A stretch of DNA of 5,731 nt from an uncultured Roseburia sp. (GTDB taxonomy: Bacteria; Bacillota; Clostridia; Lachnospirales; Lachnospiraceae): positions 1 to 5,731 of the forward strand of contig CAKRCJ010000158.1 in NCBI GenBank assembly GCA_934307185.1, given 5' to 3'. The translations under genes and the position numbers were made by a program. Below the pieces are notes generated by a model. It had not been told where the DNA came from. It saw nothing but the letters and a program-made list of their open reading frames with translations, and did not search any database. Shown here piece after piece: positions 1-5,731 of the stretch (its first letter is position 1; the number at the start of each line of letters is the position of its first letter).

Positions 1-26
1 GATATGAATGAATTGTAATAGAAACT

Positions 27-31
27 GGAGG
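27..31 (+). promoter_or_regulatory. Ribosome binding site deciding the TTG start of topB
   Basis: A GGAGG core lies 8 nt upstream of the TTG codon at 40-42, which is ideal spacing. There is no in-frame ATG until about residue 48, well inside the conserved Toprim domain. The reading from TTG gives the canonical N-terminus (AKSLIITEKPSVA), so this site fixes the start. Confidence 0.85.
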
Positions 32-39
32 AACTATTT

Positions 40-3000
40 TTGGCGAAGTCATTAATTATTACGGAAAAACCAAGTGTTGCGCAGGAATTTGCAAGAATTC
101 TTGGCGTGACAGGCAGAAATGACGGATACATAGAAAATAATGAATATGTAATTACATGGTGTGTGGGACATTTAGTAGAGATGGTCTATCCGGAAGTCTA
201 TGACGAAAAATACAAAAAATGGAAGTTAGAGGATTTGCCTTTTCTTCCAAAACAATATAAATATGATGTAATACCGGCAGTAAGCAAACAGTATGGTATT
301 GTGAACCGTATGCTTCACAGGGAAGATATTGAAACCGTTTACTGGGCAGGCGATGCCGGAAAAGAAGGACAGACGATTGAGGAAAATATCCGTATGTACG
401 GCGGGGTCAGAGAGGGAATGAAGGAGCTTCGCGTCTGGATTGACTCACAGACAGAGGAGGAAATAAGGCGTGGGATACAAGAGGCAAAACCAATGTCTGA
501 TTATGCAAATCTTGGAAAATCCGGTATTATGCGAACCATTGAAGATTATGCAATGGGAATTAATTTTTCCCGTGCAATGTCAGTAAAATACGGAAATCTC
601 TTAAATGACGCGGCTGGAACGAAAAGCTATACGGCAATTGCAGTGGGCAGGGTAATGACCTGTGTGCTTGGAATGGTTGTAATTAGGGAGCGGGAGATCA
701 GAAACTTTGTGGAAACACCGTTTTACCGGGTGGCTGGAAGCTTTACGGACGCAGGGTTTGAGGCAGAATGGAAGGCGGTGGAAGGCTCAAAGTATTTTGA
801 GTCACCACTTTTATATAAGGAAAACGGTTTTAAGAAAAAGGAGTCAGCGGAGGCACTCATAGAAGGGCTTTTTGGGAAAAAAGCGGTGGTAGCTTCGATT
901 GAGCGGGGAACTTCAAGAAAAAAAGCACCGCTTCTTTTTAACCTTGCCGAATTGCAGGCAGAATGTTCGAAGCGCTTTAAAATCAGTCCGGATGAGACGC
1001 TGCAGGTTGCGCAGGATCTTTATGAAAAAAAACTGACCACCTATCCGAGAACCGATGCGAGGGTGTTATCGACTGCGGTTGCAAAGGAAATTGGAAAAAA
1101 TATCAGCCGTCTGAAGGGCTACGAACCCGTTTCGCAGTATGCAGAACGCATTATGGCAGATGGAATGTACCGTTCCATCGCAAAAACGCAATATACGGAT
1201 GATGCCAAGGTTACCGACCACTATGCAATTATTCCGACCGGACAGCTTTCTGAATTAAAGTCTTTAAATTCGTTGCAGCGCAGCGTCTTTGATTTAATTG
1301 TGCGCCGTTTCTTAAGTATTTTTTATCCGGCAGCGGAGTATCAGACTATAAAATTAGTTGTTTCCGTGGAAACTGAAAAACTGTTTGCCGGGGCAAAAGC
1401 ATTAAAAGCGCCGGGATATTTAGAGGTCGCAGGCAAAAGACCTGCCGAGGAAAAAGAAGCAGGAAGAGAGGGCGATGAGGAAACGGAAAGTCCCGGACTT
1501 TTAGAGATTGCAGACCGGTTAAAAACAGGGGATGAGCTTACTGTAAATGGTTATTCCTTAAAGGAGGGCAGCACAAAGCCGCCAAAACGGTACACCTCCG
1601 GTTCCATGGTGCTTGCAATGGAAAATGCCGGGCAGCTTATTGAGGACGAGGAGTTACGTGCCCAGATTAAAGGCTCGGGCATCGGAACCTCTGCAACAAG
1701 AGCAGAAATCATTAAAAAGCTGGTGCGTATCGGCTACTTAAATCTGAATAAAAAATCCCAGGTTTTATCCCCGGAAGCATTAGGGGAAATGGTATATGAG
1801 GTCGTAAATATGACGGTTCCTGCATTATTAAATCCGAAAATGACCGCTTCCTGGGAAAAAGGTCTTGATGGAATTACCCGCGGAACGGTAATTGTGGAAG
1901 ATTACAGGGAAAAGCTCGAAGACTTTATCCGGAAAGAAACGATAAATATGGCAGAGCAGAACCTGACAGAACGGCTTGTTGCACAAATTCAGCCGCTTGC
2001 GAAAAAAGGCGCAAGAGGAATTGCAGCGAAAAAGAGGTTTGACATTGCCTGTCCGGTCTGCGGTGCAGCACTTGAGACAACACCGTTTGGTTATGGCTGC
2101 AGCAATTATAAAAAAGACGGCACCGGCTGTAAATTTTCGGTTGGAACAATTGCCGGAAAGGATTTGTCGGAGGAAGAATTTAAAGATTTAATGGAAAAGG
2201 GACGGACAGAGACGATTCGTGGTTTTAAAGCGAAAACCGGAAAAAAATTTGATGCGTGCCTGTGCCTTTCAAAGGACGGGGATGGAAAAGTGGAGATTAA
2301 ATTCGATTTCGAGCATGTGGAGGCAAAAAAACTAAAGGATGTGGTCTGCCCGTTATGTGGTGGAGAAATTATACAGACACCGTTTGGCTTCGGCTGTGCA
2401 AATTATGAAAAGGACAATCCAAAGAGCTGCCGGTTTTCCATCGGAAAAATGGCGGAAAAGTCACTGACGGAGACACAGGTGAAGGAGCTTTTGAAAAATG
2501 GCAGGACCGGAACCATCCGCGGCTTTAAATCCAAAACCGGGAAGAAATTTGATGCAAGGGTTGCACTGAACAAAGACGAAAACGGAAAAGTAACCGGATT
2601 AAAGTTTGATTTTACAGATATTGAGCCGGTAAAGGTTAAAGATGCAGCCTGTCCATTATGCGGTGGAGAAATCATACAGACGCCGTTTGGTTATGGCTGT
2701 GCGAATTATACAAGGGATAATCCGGAAAGCTGCAAATTTGCAATTGGAAAAATTGCAGGTGTGAAATTAAAAGATGCACAGGTCAGGGAACTGCTTTTAA
2801 ATGGAAAAACGGGAGTAATTAAAGGTTTTATTGCAAAAACCGGAATGATGTTTGATGCTCCGTTAAAGCTGACAGAGGATGGACAGGTTACCTTTGATTT
2901 CCCGGAGAAGCCAAAGCCGGTAGAGACGACCGTGAAATGCCCGAAATGCGGACTTTTCATGAAGAAGTCCCAGTGGTACTATGAATGTGAATGTGGCTTT

Positions 3001-3255
3001 AAAGCAGGACATACAGTTGCGCAGGTTGCGCTTTCCGAGGAAGTGATAAAAGAACTGTTTGAAACCGGTAAGACAAAACAGAAAATAAGCGGGTTTACGT
3101 CAAGAGCAGGGAATGTGTTTGACTCCTGTTTAAAATTTGAGGAAGATAAAATTTCCTTTGATTTTGACAATCCGGGTGAAACAAAGCAGGAAGATAAAGC
3201 GGAGCAGGAAGATAAAATAAAGCAGGAAGATAGAACGGAACAGGGTGGTGAATAG
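40..3255 (+). CDS. topB: DNA topoisomerase III (type IA), long form with four C-terminal zinc-ribbon repeats
   Basis: This is a cytoplasmic type IA topoisomerase. It cuts one DNA strand through a 5'-phosphotyrosine link, passes a strand and reseals, serving mainly decatenation and resolution of recombination intermediates. The Toprim domain is at about residues 3-140, with E9-K10 in TEKPSVA, WCVGHL at 40-45 and the metal motif D105-A-G-K-E109. The core follows: MGINFSRAMS (172-181), a divergent GRVMTCVLG (203-211), the catalytic tyrosine Y335 in TYPRTDA, and GIGTSATRA (547-555). Residues 671 to about 1045 hold four modules, each with a four-cysteine ribbon and a GFxxKTGxxFDA-type strand motif (Toprim C-terminal repeat family). 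Residues 1049-1071 are a Lys/Glu/Gln tail. At 1071 aa it is far longer than the roughly 650-730 aa of E. coli or B. subtilis TopB; the excess is the C-terminal extension. The second Asp of the classical DxDxE is Gly107; from memory DAGRE is also the form in Bacillus TopB, so activity is still expected. The start is TTG. The upstream neighbour is outside the window. A plasmid or conjugative-element TopB is possible but nothing mobile is seen nearby. Confidence 0.95.
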   Translation: MAKSLIITEKPSVAQEFARILGVTGRNDGYIENNEYVITWCVGHLVEMVYPEVYDEKYKKWKLEDLPFLPKQYKYDVIPAVSKQYGIVNRMLHREDIETVYWAGDAGKEGQTIEENIRMYGGVREGMKELRVWIDSQTEEEIRRGIQEAKPMSDYANLGKSGIMRTIEDYAMGINFSRAMSVKYGNLLNDAAGTKSYTAIAVGRVMTCVLGMVVIREREIRNFVETPFYRVAGSFTDAGFEAEWKAVEGSKYFESPLLYKENGFKKKESAEALIEGLFGKKAVVASIERGTSRKKAPLLFNLAELQAECSKRFKISPDETLQVAQDLYEKKLTTYPRTDARVLSTAVAKEIGKNISRLKGYEPVSQYAERIMADGMYRSIAKTQYTDDAKVTDHYAIIPTGQLSELKSLNSLQRSVFDLIVRRFLSIFYPAAEYQTIKLVVSVETEKLFAGAKALKAPGYLEVAGKRPAEEKEAGREGDEETESPGLLEIADRLKTGDELTVNGYSLKEGSTKPPKRYTSGSMVLAMENAGQLIEDEELRAQIKGSGIGTSATRAEIIKKLVRIGYLNLNKKSQVLSPEALGEMVYEVVNMTVPALLNPKMTASWEKGLDGITRGTVIVEDYREKLEDFIRKETINMAEQNLTERLVAQIQPLAKKGARGIAAKKRFDIACPVCGAALETTPFGYGCSNYKKDGTGCKFSVGTIAGKDLSEEEFKDLMEKGRTETIRGFKAKTGKKFDACLCLSKDGDGKVEIKFDFEHVEAKKLKDVVCPLCGGEIIQTPFGFGCANYEKDNPKSCRFSIGKMAEKSLTETQVKELLKNGRTGTIRGFKSKTGKKFDARVALNKDENGKVTGLKFDFTDIEPVKVKDAACPLCGGEIIQTPFGYGCANYTRDNPESCKFAIGKIAGVKLKDAQVRELLLNGKTGVIKGFIAKTGMMFDAPLKLTEDGQVTFDFPEKPKPVETTVKCPKCGLFMKKSQWYYECECGFKAGHTVAQVALSEEVIKELFETGKTKQKISGFTSRAGNVFDSCLKFEEDKISFDFDNPGETKQEDKAEQEDKIKQEDRTEQGGE
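2050..3174 (+). repeat. Four tandem ~100-codon zinc-ribbon modules within topB
   Basis: Four in-frame modules begin at residues 671, 770, 871 and 967, about 99, 101 and 96 residues apart. Their cysteine sets are C671/C674/C687/C697, C770/C773/C786/C797, C871/C874/C887/C898 and C967/C970/C983/C985, each likely to bind one zinc. Each ribbon is followed by a helix (LSEEEFKDLMEKGRT type) and a GF..KTG..FDA motif starting at residues 728, 828, 929 and 1018. Modules 2 and 3 are the closest pair. Module 4 is the most divergent, with a tight C-E-C second pair and RAGNVFDS in place of KTGKKFDA. By analogy with other type IA enzymes, such modules bind single-stranded DNA or partner proteins; that role is inferred here. 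Confidence 0.88.
3184..3237 (+). repeat. 18-bp tandem repeat, three copies, encoding the charged tail of topB
   Basis: The core AGCAGGAAGATA(A/G)A recurs at 3185, 3203 and 3221, an exact 18-bp period. It is read in frame as KQEDKA, EQEDKI and KQEDRT, then a degenerate EQGGE before the TAG stop. The period is a multiple of three, so copy-number change by slippage would keep the frame. The peptide is hydrophilic, alternates charge and is probably disordered. Confidence 0.85.
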
Positions 3256-3289
3256 AAGAACATAAAATGGAAATTTATGCAAAATAATG

Positions 3290-3318
3290 TTGATTTTTGT
3301 ATTATGCCGTCGTATATT
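3290..3318 (+). promoter_or_regulatory. Putative sigma-A promoter for the chemoreceptor gene
   Basis: TTGATT (3290-3295) and TATATT (3313-3318) are separated by exactly 17 bp, and the surroundings are AT-rich. Initiation would fall near 3325 and give a leader of about 68 nt. Within the 137-bp spacer this is the best promoter-like pair. I see no match to the flagellar/chemotaxis sigma-28 (SigD) consensus TAAA-N15-GCCGATAT. TATATT is also the left arm of a 6-bp inverted repeat with AATATA at 3331-3336, which may be chance in AT-rich DNA. Confidence 0.55.
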
Positions 3319-3373
3319 AAATTTAGATGCAATATATGGGAAGTCTATGTTTCGGCTATTACAAACGAAGATG

Positions 3374-3379
3374 AAGGAG
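3374..3379 (+). promoter_or_regulatory. Ribosome binding site of the chemoreceptor gene, long spacing
   Basis: AAGGAG lies 13 nt upstream of the ATG at 3393, longer than the usual 6-9 nt. The nearer purine run GGAAG (3388-3392) abuts the start and is too close to serve. No other in-frame start gives a better fit, and the protein from this ATG has a normal short basic N-terminus before the first membrane helix, so the start is retained. Confidence 0.6.
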
Positions 3380-3392
3380 AGAGAATTGGAAG

Positions 3393-5099
3393 ATGGACAA
3401 AAATCAGAAATTAAGAATTCGTGAAAGACTGTCAAGAAATTTCATGAAGGTTATTGCAATTGCAAGCAGCTCAGCAGTCATTGGAATCATTGCTCTGTTA
3501 GTTATGACAAGGATGTATAACAATGCACTCAATAACTATGGATTTTCACAGGGTGATATCGGAAAAGCAATGACAGCCTTTTCAGGTGCCCGGAGTGAGT
3601 TACGTGCTGCTATAGGTTACACAGACGAAGACATTATCAGTGATGCAAAGGATACGTATTATACCAGAAAAGAGTCCTTCCAGACTTATATGGATACAGT
3701 CAGTCAGAGTATGGTAACGAAAGATGGAAAAGCGGCTTATAATCAGGTTATTGCAGATTTAGAGAATTATTGGGAGCTTTCCGATGAATTACTGGAAGAA
3801 GGTTCAACCACAGATGCAGAAATCAGCAAAAAGGTTCAGAGACGTGAGGCAGATGAAGTAGGACCTGCTTACCAGACAGTCTATGAGGATTTAAAAAATC
3901 TGATGGATGTAAATGTAACCAAAGGCGACCAGGTCGAGGAACTGCTTACTCTTATGGAGATTATTGTAGTTCTTATTATCGTTGCAATTATTGGTTTTTG
4001 TATCTTTATCGGAAAACATATCGGTAATGAGATTGCAGACGGAATTTCCGGTCCGCTTCAACAGGTCGATGCACGTTTAAAGACATTTGCAGAAGGTGAT
4101 TTAGACAGTGGATTCCCGGTATATGAGTCAGAAGACGAAGTTGCAGAGATGATTGCAACCTCAAGAGAGATGGCGGAAAACTTAAATTTCATTATTTCAG
4201 ACAGTGGAAGACTTTTAAATGAGATGGCAAATGGTAACTTCGCAATTGCCACAGAATATGAAGAAAAATATGCCGGTAAGTTCAATGATTTATTAATGGG
4301 CTTACGTCAGATGAACCGTAAGATGAGTGAGGCACTCCGCCAGGTAGAAGAGACAGCCGAACAGGTATCTTTAGGCTCAGAGAATATGGCAGAGGCTGCA
4401 CAGTCCCTTGCAGAAGGTGCAACAGAGCAGGCGGGCGCAGTAGAAGAACTTCAGGCTACGATTGCTGATATTACAGCAAATGTGGAACATACAGCTGAAA
4501 ATCTTAAGAAATCTTATGCAGATGCAAGAAAATACGCAGATGATGCAGATAAGAGCCGTGTCCAGATGCAGGCAACGGTTGATGCAATGCAGCGTATCAG
4601 TGAGACTTCCATGAAGATTGAAAATATTATTTCCGAGTTAGAGGATATTGCAAGCCAGACCAATCTGTTATCTTTGAATGCTTCGATTGAGGCTGCGCGT
4701 GCAGGGGAAGCAGGAAAAGGATTTGCAGTTGTTGCTGACCAGATTCGTAAGCTTGCTGAGCAGAGTGCAGACTCCGCTGTTACAACAAGAACATTAATTG
4801 AAAACTCTATCCAGGAAGTTAAAGAAGGAAATAAGGCAGTTGCCGCAGTTTCAGAGACATTAGACGAAGTAATTAACGGAATTAATGAGATTGCAGATAC
4901 TTCCAAGTCCTTAAGTGAGAATTCTCAGGCACAGGCAACCGCAATGGAACAGGCAGAACAGGGTGTTAACCAGATTTCTGAGGTTGTCCAGTCTAACTCT
5001 GCAATGGCGCAGGAGACTTCTGCTACCAGCGAAGAATTATCCGCACAGGCTGAAACCCTTGGTGGCCTGGTAAAACAGTTTACATTAAGAGAGAACTAA
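3393..5099 (+). CDS. Methyl-accepting chemotaxis protein (transmembrane chemoreceptor)
   Basis: This is an inner-membrane receptor that controls the CheA kinase through CheW and so biases flagellar rotation. A basic N-terminus precedes membrane helix 1 (about 18-39). An external, mostly helical sensor of about 146 residues (41-186) follows; it has no cysteine and its length fits a 4-helix-bundle (4HB_MCP-type) domain rather than a double Cache. Membrane helix 2 is about 187-207. HAMP (about 208-262) shows P221, EGDL at 234-237 and EDEV at 247-250. A second HAMP-like stretch (about 263-310) shows EMANGNF at 277-283 and YAGKF at 293-297. The coiled-coil signalling domain runs from about 320 to the end. 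Its hairpin tip is textbook: [20 protein letters not shown] with N429, E433, R436 and E439 aligning with Tsr N381, E385, R388 and E391, followed by [18 protein letters not shown]. The C-terminus (KQFTLREN) lacks the NWxxF CheR/CheB tether of enterobacterial receptors, as is usual in Firmicutes. The ligand cannot be read from the sequence. The gene appears monocistronic, with its own promoter and terminator. No che or flagellar gene is in the window. Confidence 0.95.
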   Translation: MDKNQKLRIRERLSRNFMKVIAIASSSAVIGIIALLVMTRMYNNALNNYGFSQGDIGKAMTAFSGARSELRAAIGYTDEDIISDAKDTYYTRKESFQTYMDTVSQSMVTKDGKAAYNQVIADLENYWELSDELLEEGSTTDAEISKKVQRREADEVGPAYQTVYEDLKNLMDVNVTKGDQVEELLTLMEIIVVLIIVAIIGFCIFIGKHIGNEIADGISGPLQQVDARLKTFAEGDLDSGFPVYESEDEVAEMIATSREMAENLNFIISDSGRLLNEMANGNFAIATEYEEKYAGKFNDLLMGLRQMNRKMSEALRQVEETAEQVSLGSENMAEAAQSLAEGATEQAGAVEELQATIADITANVEHTAENLKKSYADARKYADDADKSRVQMQATVDAMQRISETSMKIENIISELEDIASQTNLLSLNASIEAARAGEAGKGFAVVADQIRKLAEQSADSAVTTRTLIENSIQEVKEGNKAVAAVSETLDEVINGINEIADTSKSLSENSQAQATAMEQAEQGVNQISEVVQSNSAMAQETSATSEELSAQAETLGGLVKQFTLREN

Positions 5100-5113
5100 A
5101 TAAATGGATATAG

Positions 5114-5143
5114 AAAAAAGAGTCGATATATGGCTCTTTTTTT
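5114..5143 (+). terminator. Rho-independent terminator after the chemoreceptor gene
   Basis: AAAAAAGAGTC (5114-5124) pairs with GGCTCTTTTTT (5132-5142) around a 7-nt GATATAT loop, with one U-G wobble at the loop-closing region. The descending arm runs into a T tract (5137-5143). It lies 15 nt past the stop codon. The A tract on the left arm makes it potentially active in both directions, although no minus-strand gene needs it. Confidence 0.9.
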
Positions 5144-5144
5144 C

Positions 5145-5173
5145 TTGCGAAAGAAAGGGCTTGTGCTTATAAT
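5145..5173 (+). promoter_or_regulatory. Sigma-A promoter of the beta-helix protein gene
   Basis: TTGCGA (5145-5150; 4 of 6 match to TTGACA) and a perfect TATAAT (5168-5173) are separated by 17 bp. Initiation near 5180 would give a leader of about 30 nt. The -35 box begins 2 nt after the T tract of the preceding terminator, so the two units are insulated with almost no spare DNA. Confidence 0.75.
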
Positions 5174-5209
5174 TGAATAGGAAATACGAAAAAAGAAGGG
5201 AAAGAAAAA

Positions 5210-5731
5210 ATGGAAAATGCAAAAATAAGCAATTTGTATGATTTAAATGAAACAATTGCAAAAGAATATTTAGAGCAGTTTACTTATCCGTGGGAAGCTT
5301 TAAAGGGAATAAGCGATTTTATAAAAAAATTAGGACCGACATTAGACCCGGAGAAGTTCGAAAAACGAGGGGAGGATATCTGGGTAGCAAAAAGTGCAAA
5401 GGTTGCACCGACTGCCTGCTTAAATGGACCGCTCATCATTGATGAGGAGGCAGAAGTACGTCACTGCGCATTCGTAAGAGGAAGTGCGATTGTTGGAAAA
5501 GGTTCTGTTGTCGGCAATTCCACCGAATTAAAGAATGATATTATTTTTAATTCGGTGCAGGTTCCACACTATAACTATGTCGGAGACTCTATTTTAGGCT
5601 ATAAGTCCCATATGGGGGCAGGTTCCATCACATCGAATGTAAAATCCGACAAGACGTTAGTTGTTGTAAAAGACAAAGAGACCGGAGAAGAAATTGAAAC
5701 GGGATTAAAGAAATTTGGGGCAATGCTTGGA
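5210..5731 (+). CDS. Left-handed beta-helix (hexapeptide-repeat) protein, GlmU acetyltransferase-like; truncated by the window edge
   Basis: The 174 codons visible are open to the last base; the C-terminus lies beyond the window. The ATG at 5210 is preceded by GAAGGGA (5195-5201) at good spacing. Residues 1-68 form a mixed helical lead (LYDLNETIAKEYLEQF, then DPEKFEKRGEDIWVAKSAKV). From about 60 onward there are hexapeptide-type rungs (APTACLNGPLIIDEEAEV, AIVGKGSVVGNSTELKN). H120 in QVPHYNYVGDSILG, followed by MGAGSITSN, matches the GlmU C-terminal pattern (GHLTYLGDAEIG..NIGAGTITCN), in which the His is the acetyl-transfer base. The GlmU uridylyltransferase domain with its GxGTRM-like loop is absent, since only about 60 residues precede the helix. 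Databases commonly label such proteins UDP-N-acetylglucosamine pyrophosphorylase, which the missing domain does not support. A sugar-nucleotide or amino-sugar acyltransferase role is the best inference; the substrate is unknown. It has its own promoter and does not appear to be in an operon with the receptor gene. Confidence 0.85.
   Translation, partial: MENAKISNLYDLNETIAKEYLEQFTYPWEALKGISDFIKKLGPTLDPEKFEKRGEDIWVAKSAKVAPTACLNGPLIIDEEAEVRHCAFVRGSAIVGKGSVVGNSTELKNDIIFNSVQVPHYNYVGDSILGYKSHMGAGSITSNVKSDKTLVVVKDKETGEEIETGLKKFGAMLG

Noticed and set aside
1..18. Possible C-terminus of an upstream gene (GAT ATG AAT GAA TTG TAA, reading DMNEL-stop), 21 nt before topB.
   Set aside because: Five codons are too few to support a gene; any AT-rich leader could contain this.
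1925..2191. Short open frames overlapping topB on both strands.
   Set aside because: They lie wholly within a gene with strong family motifs, have no ribosome binding site of note and give low-complexity products; they are shadows.
2403..2960. Two minus-strand open frames with similar products opposite the zinc-ribbon modules.
   Set aside because: Their mutual similarity simply mirrors the module 2/module 3 repeat on the coding strand.
40..3255. topB as cargo of an integrative conjugative element.
   Set aside because: No relaxase, type IV secretion, integrase, direct repeats or tRNA end is in the window; the neighbours are ordinary chromosomal genes.
3280..3299. CAAAA/TTTTG hairpin followed by a short T run as a topB terminator.
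   Set aside because: It has only five A/T-rich pairs and no T tract after it; too weak to call. topB may read through or end elsewhere.
3300..3360. Sigma-28 promoter candidates around GCCGTCGTAT (3306) and TCGGCTAT (3353).
   Set aside because: Neither has a TAAA at 15-16 bp upstream and both deviate from GCCGATAT.
3319..3392. Riboswitch (for example cyclic-di-GMP type) in the receptor leader.
   Set aside because: The 68-nt leader shows none of the conserved core of the GEMM classes and no stable multi-stem fold by eye.
3371..3424. A 17-codon open frame (ATG at 3371) overlapping the receptor start, considered as a leader peptide.
   Set aside because: Its ATG overlaps the region needed for the receptor's ribosome binding site, it has no site of its own, and its composition is unremarkable.
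2979..3435. Minus-strand open frames across the topB end and the spacer, with very hydrophobic products resembling membrane peptides.
   Set aside because: The Phe/Leu/Ile richness is the antisense of the Lys/Glu/Gln-rich tail repeat; there is no supporting start signal or motif.
4058..4906. Minus-strand open frames opposite the chemoreceptor HAMP and signalling domain.
   Set aside because: They are antisense shadows of a well-conserved coiled-coil coding region.

Overview
The window looks like ordinary chromosome from a moderately AT-rich, motile Firmicute. A Clostridia origin, probably Lachnospiraceae (Roseburia/Butyrivibrio/Eubacterium-like), is inferred from the Gram-positive form of the TopB motifs, the strong AGGAGG-type ribosome binding sites, the clostridial style of the chemoreceptor and the AT-rich spacers. 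No 16S gene or other taxonomic marker is present, so this placement rests on remembered protein style.

Layout, all on the + strand: (1) 40-3255, a complete type IA topoisomerase III (topB), started from TTG. It carries a long C-terminal extension of four ~100-residue zinc-ribbon modules and a short charged tail encoded by an 18-bp tandem repeat. (2) 3256-3392, a 137-bp spacer with a good sigma-A-type promoter and no convincing terminator for topB. (3) 3393-5099, a complete transmembrane methyl-accepting chemotaxis protein (4-helix-type periplasmic-facing sensor, two membrane helices, HAMP, a second HAMP-like segment, signalling hairpin). (4) 5100-5209, a compact spacer holding an intrinsic terminator followed directly by a promoter with a perfect TATAAT. 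(5) 5210 to the window edge, the first 174 codons of a left-handed beta-helix (hexapeptide-repeat) protein resembling the acetyltransferase half of GlmU but lacking the nucleotidyltransferase half.

The three genes show no functional link. They appear to be separate transcription units, the mcp and the LbH gene each having its own promoter and a terminator lying between them. topB acts in chromosome decatenation and recombination, the receptor in taxis, and the LbH protein probably in sugar-nucleotide or cell-envelope chemistry. I found no RNA gene, CRISPR array, insertion sequence, attachment site or defence locus, and no evidence of an undescribed system. The points most worth a second look are the divergent core motifs of the topoisomerase, its modular zinc-ribbon tail, and the stand-alone GlmU-like beta-helix.
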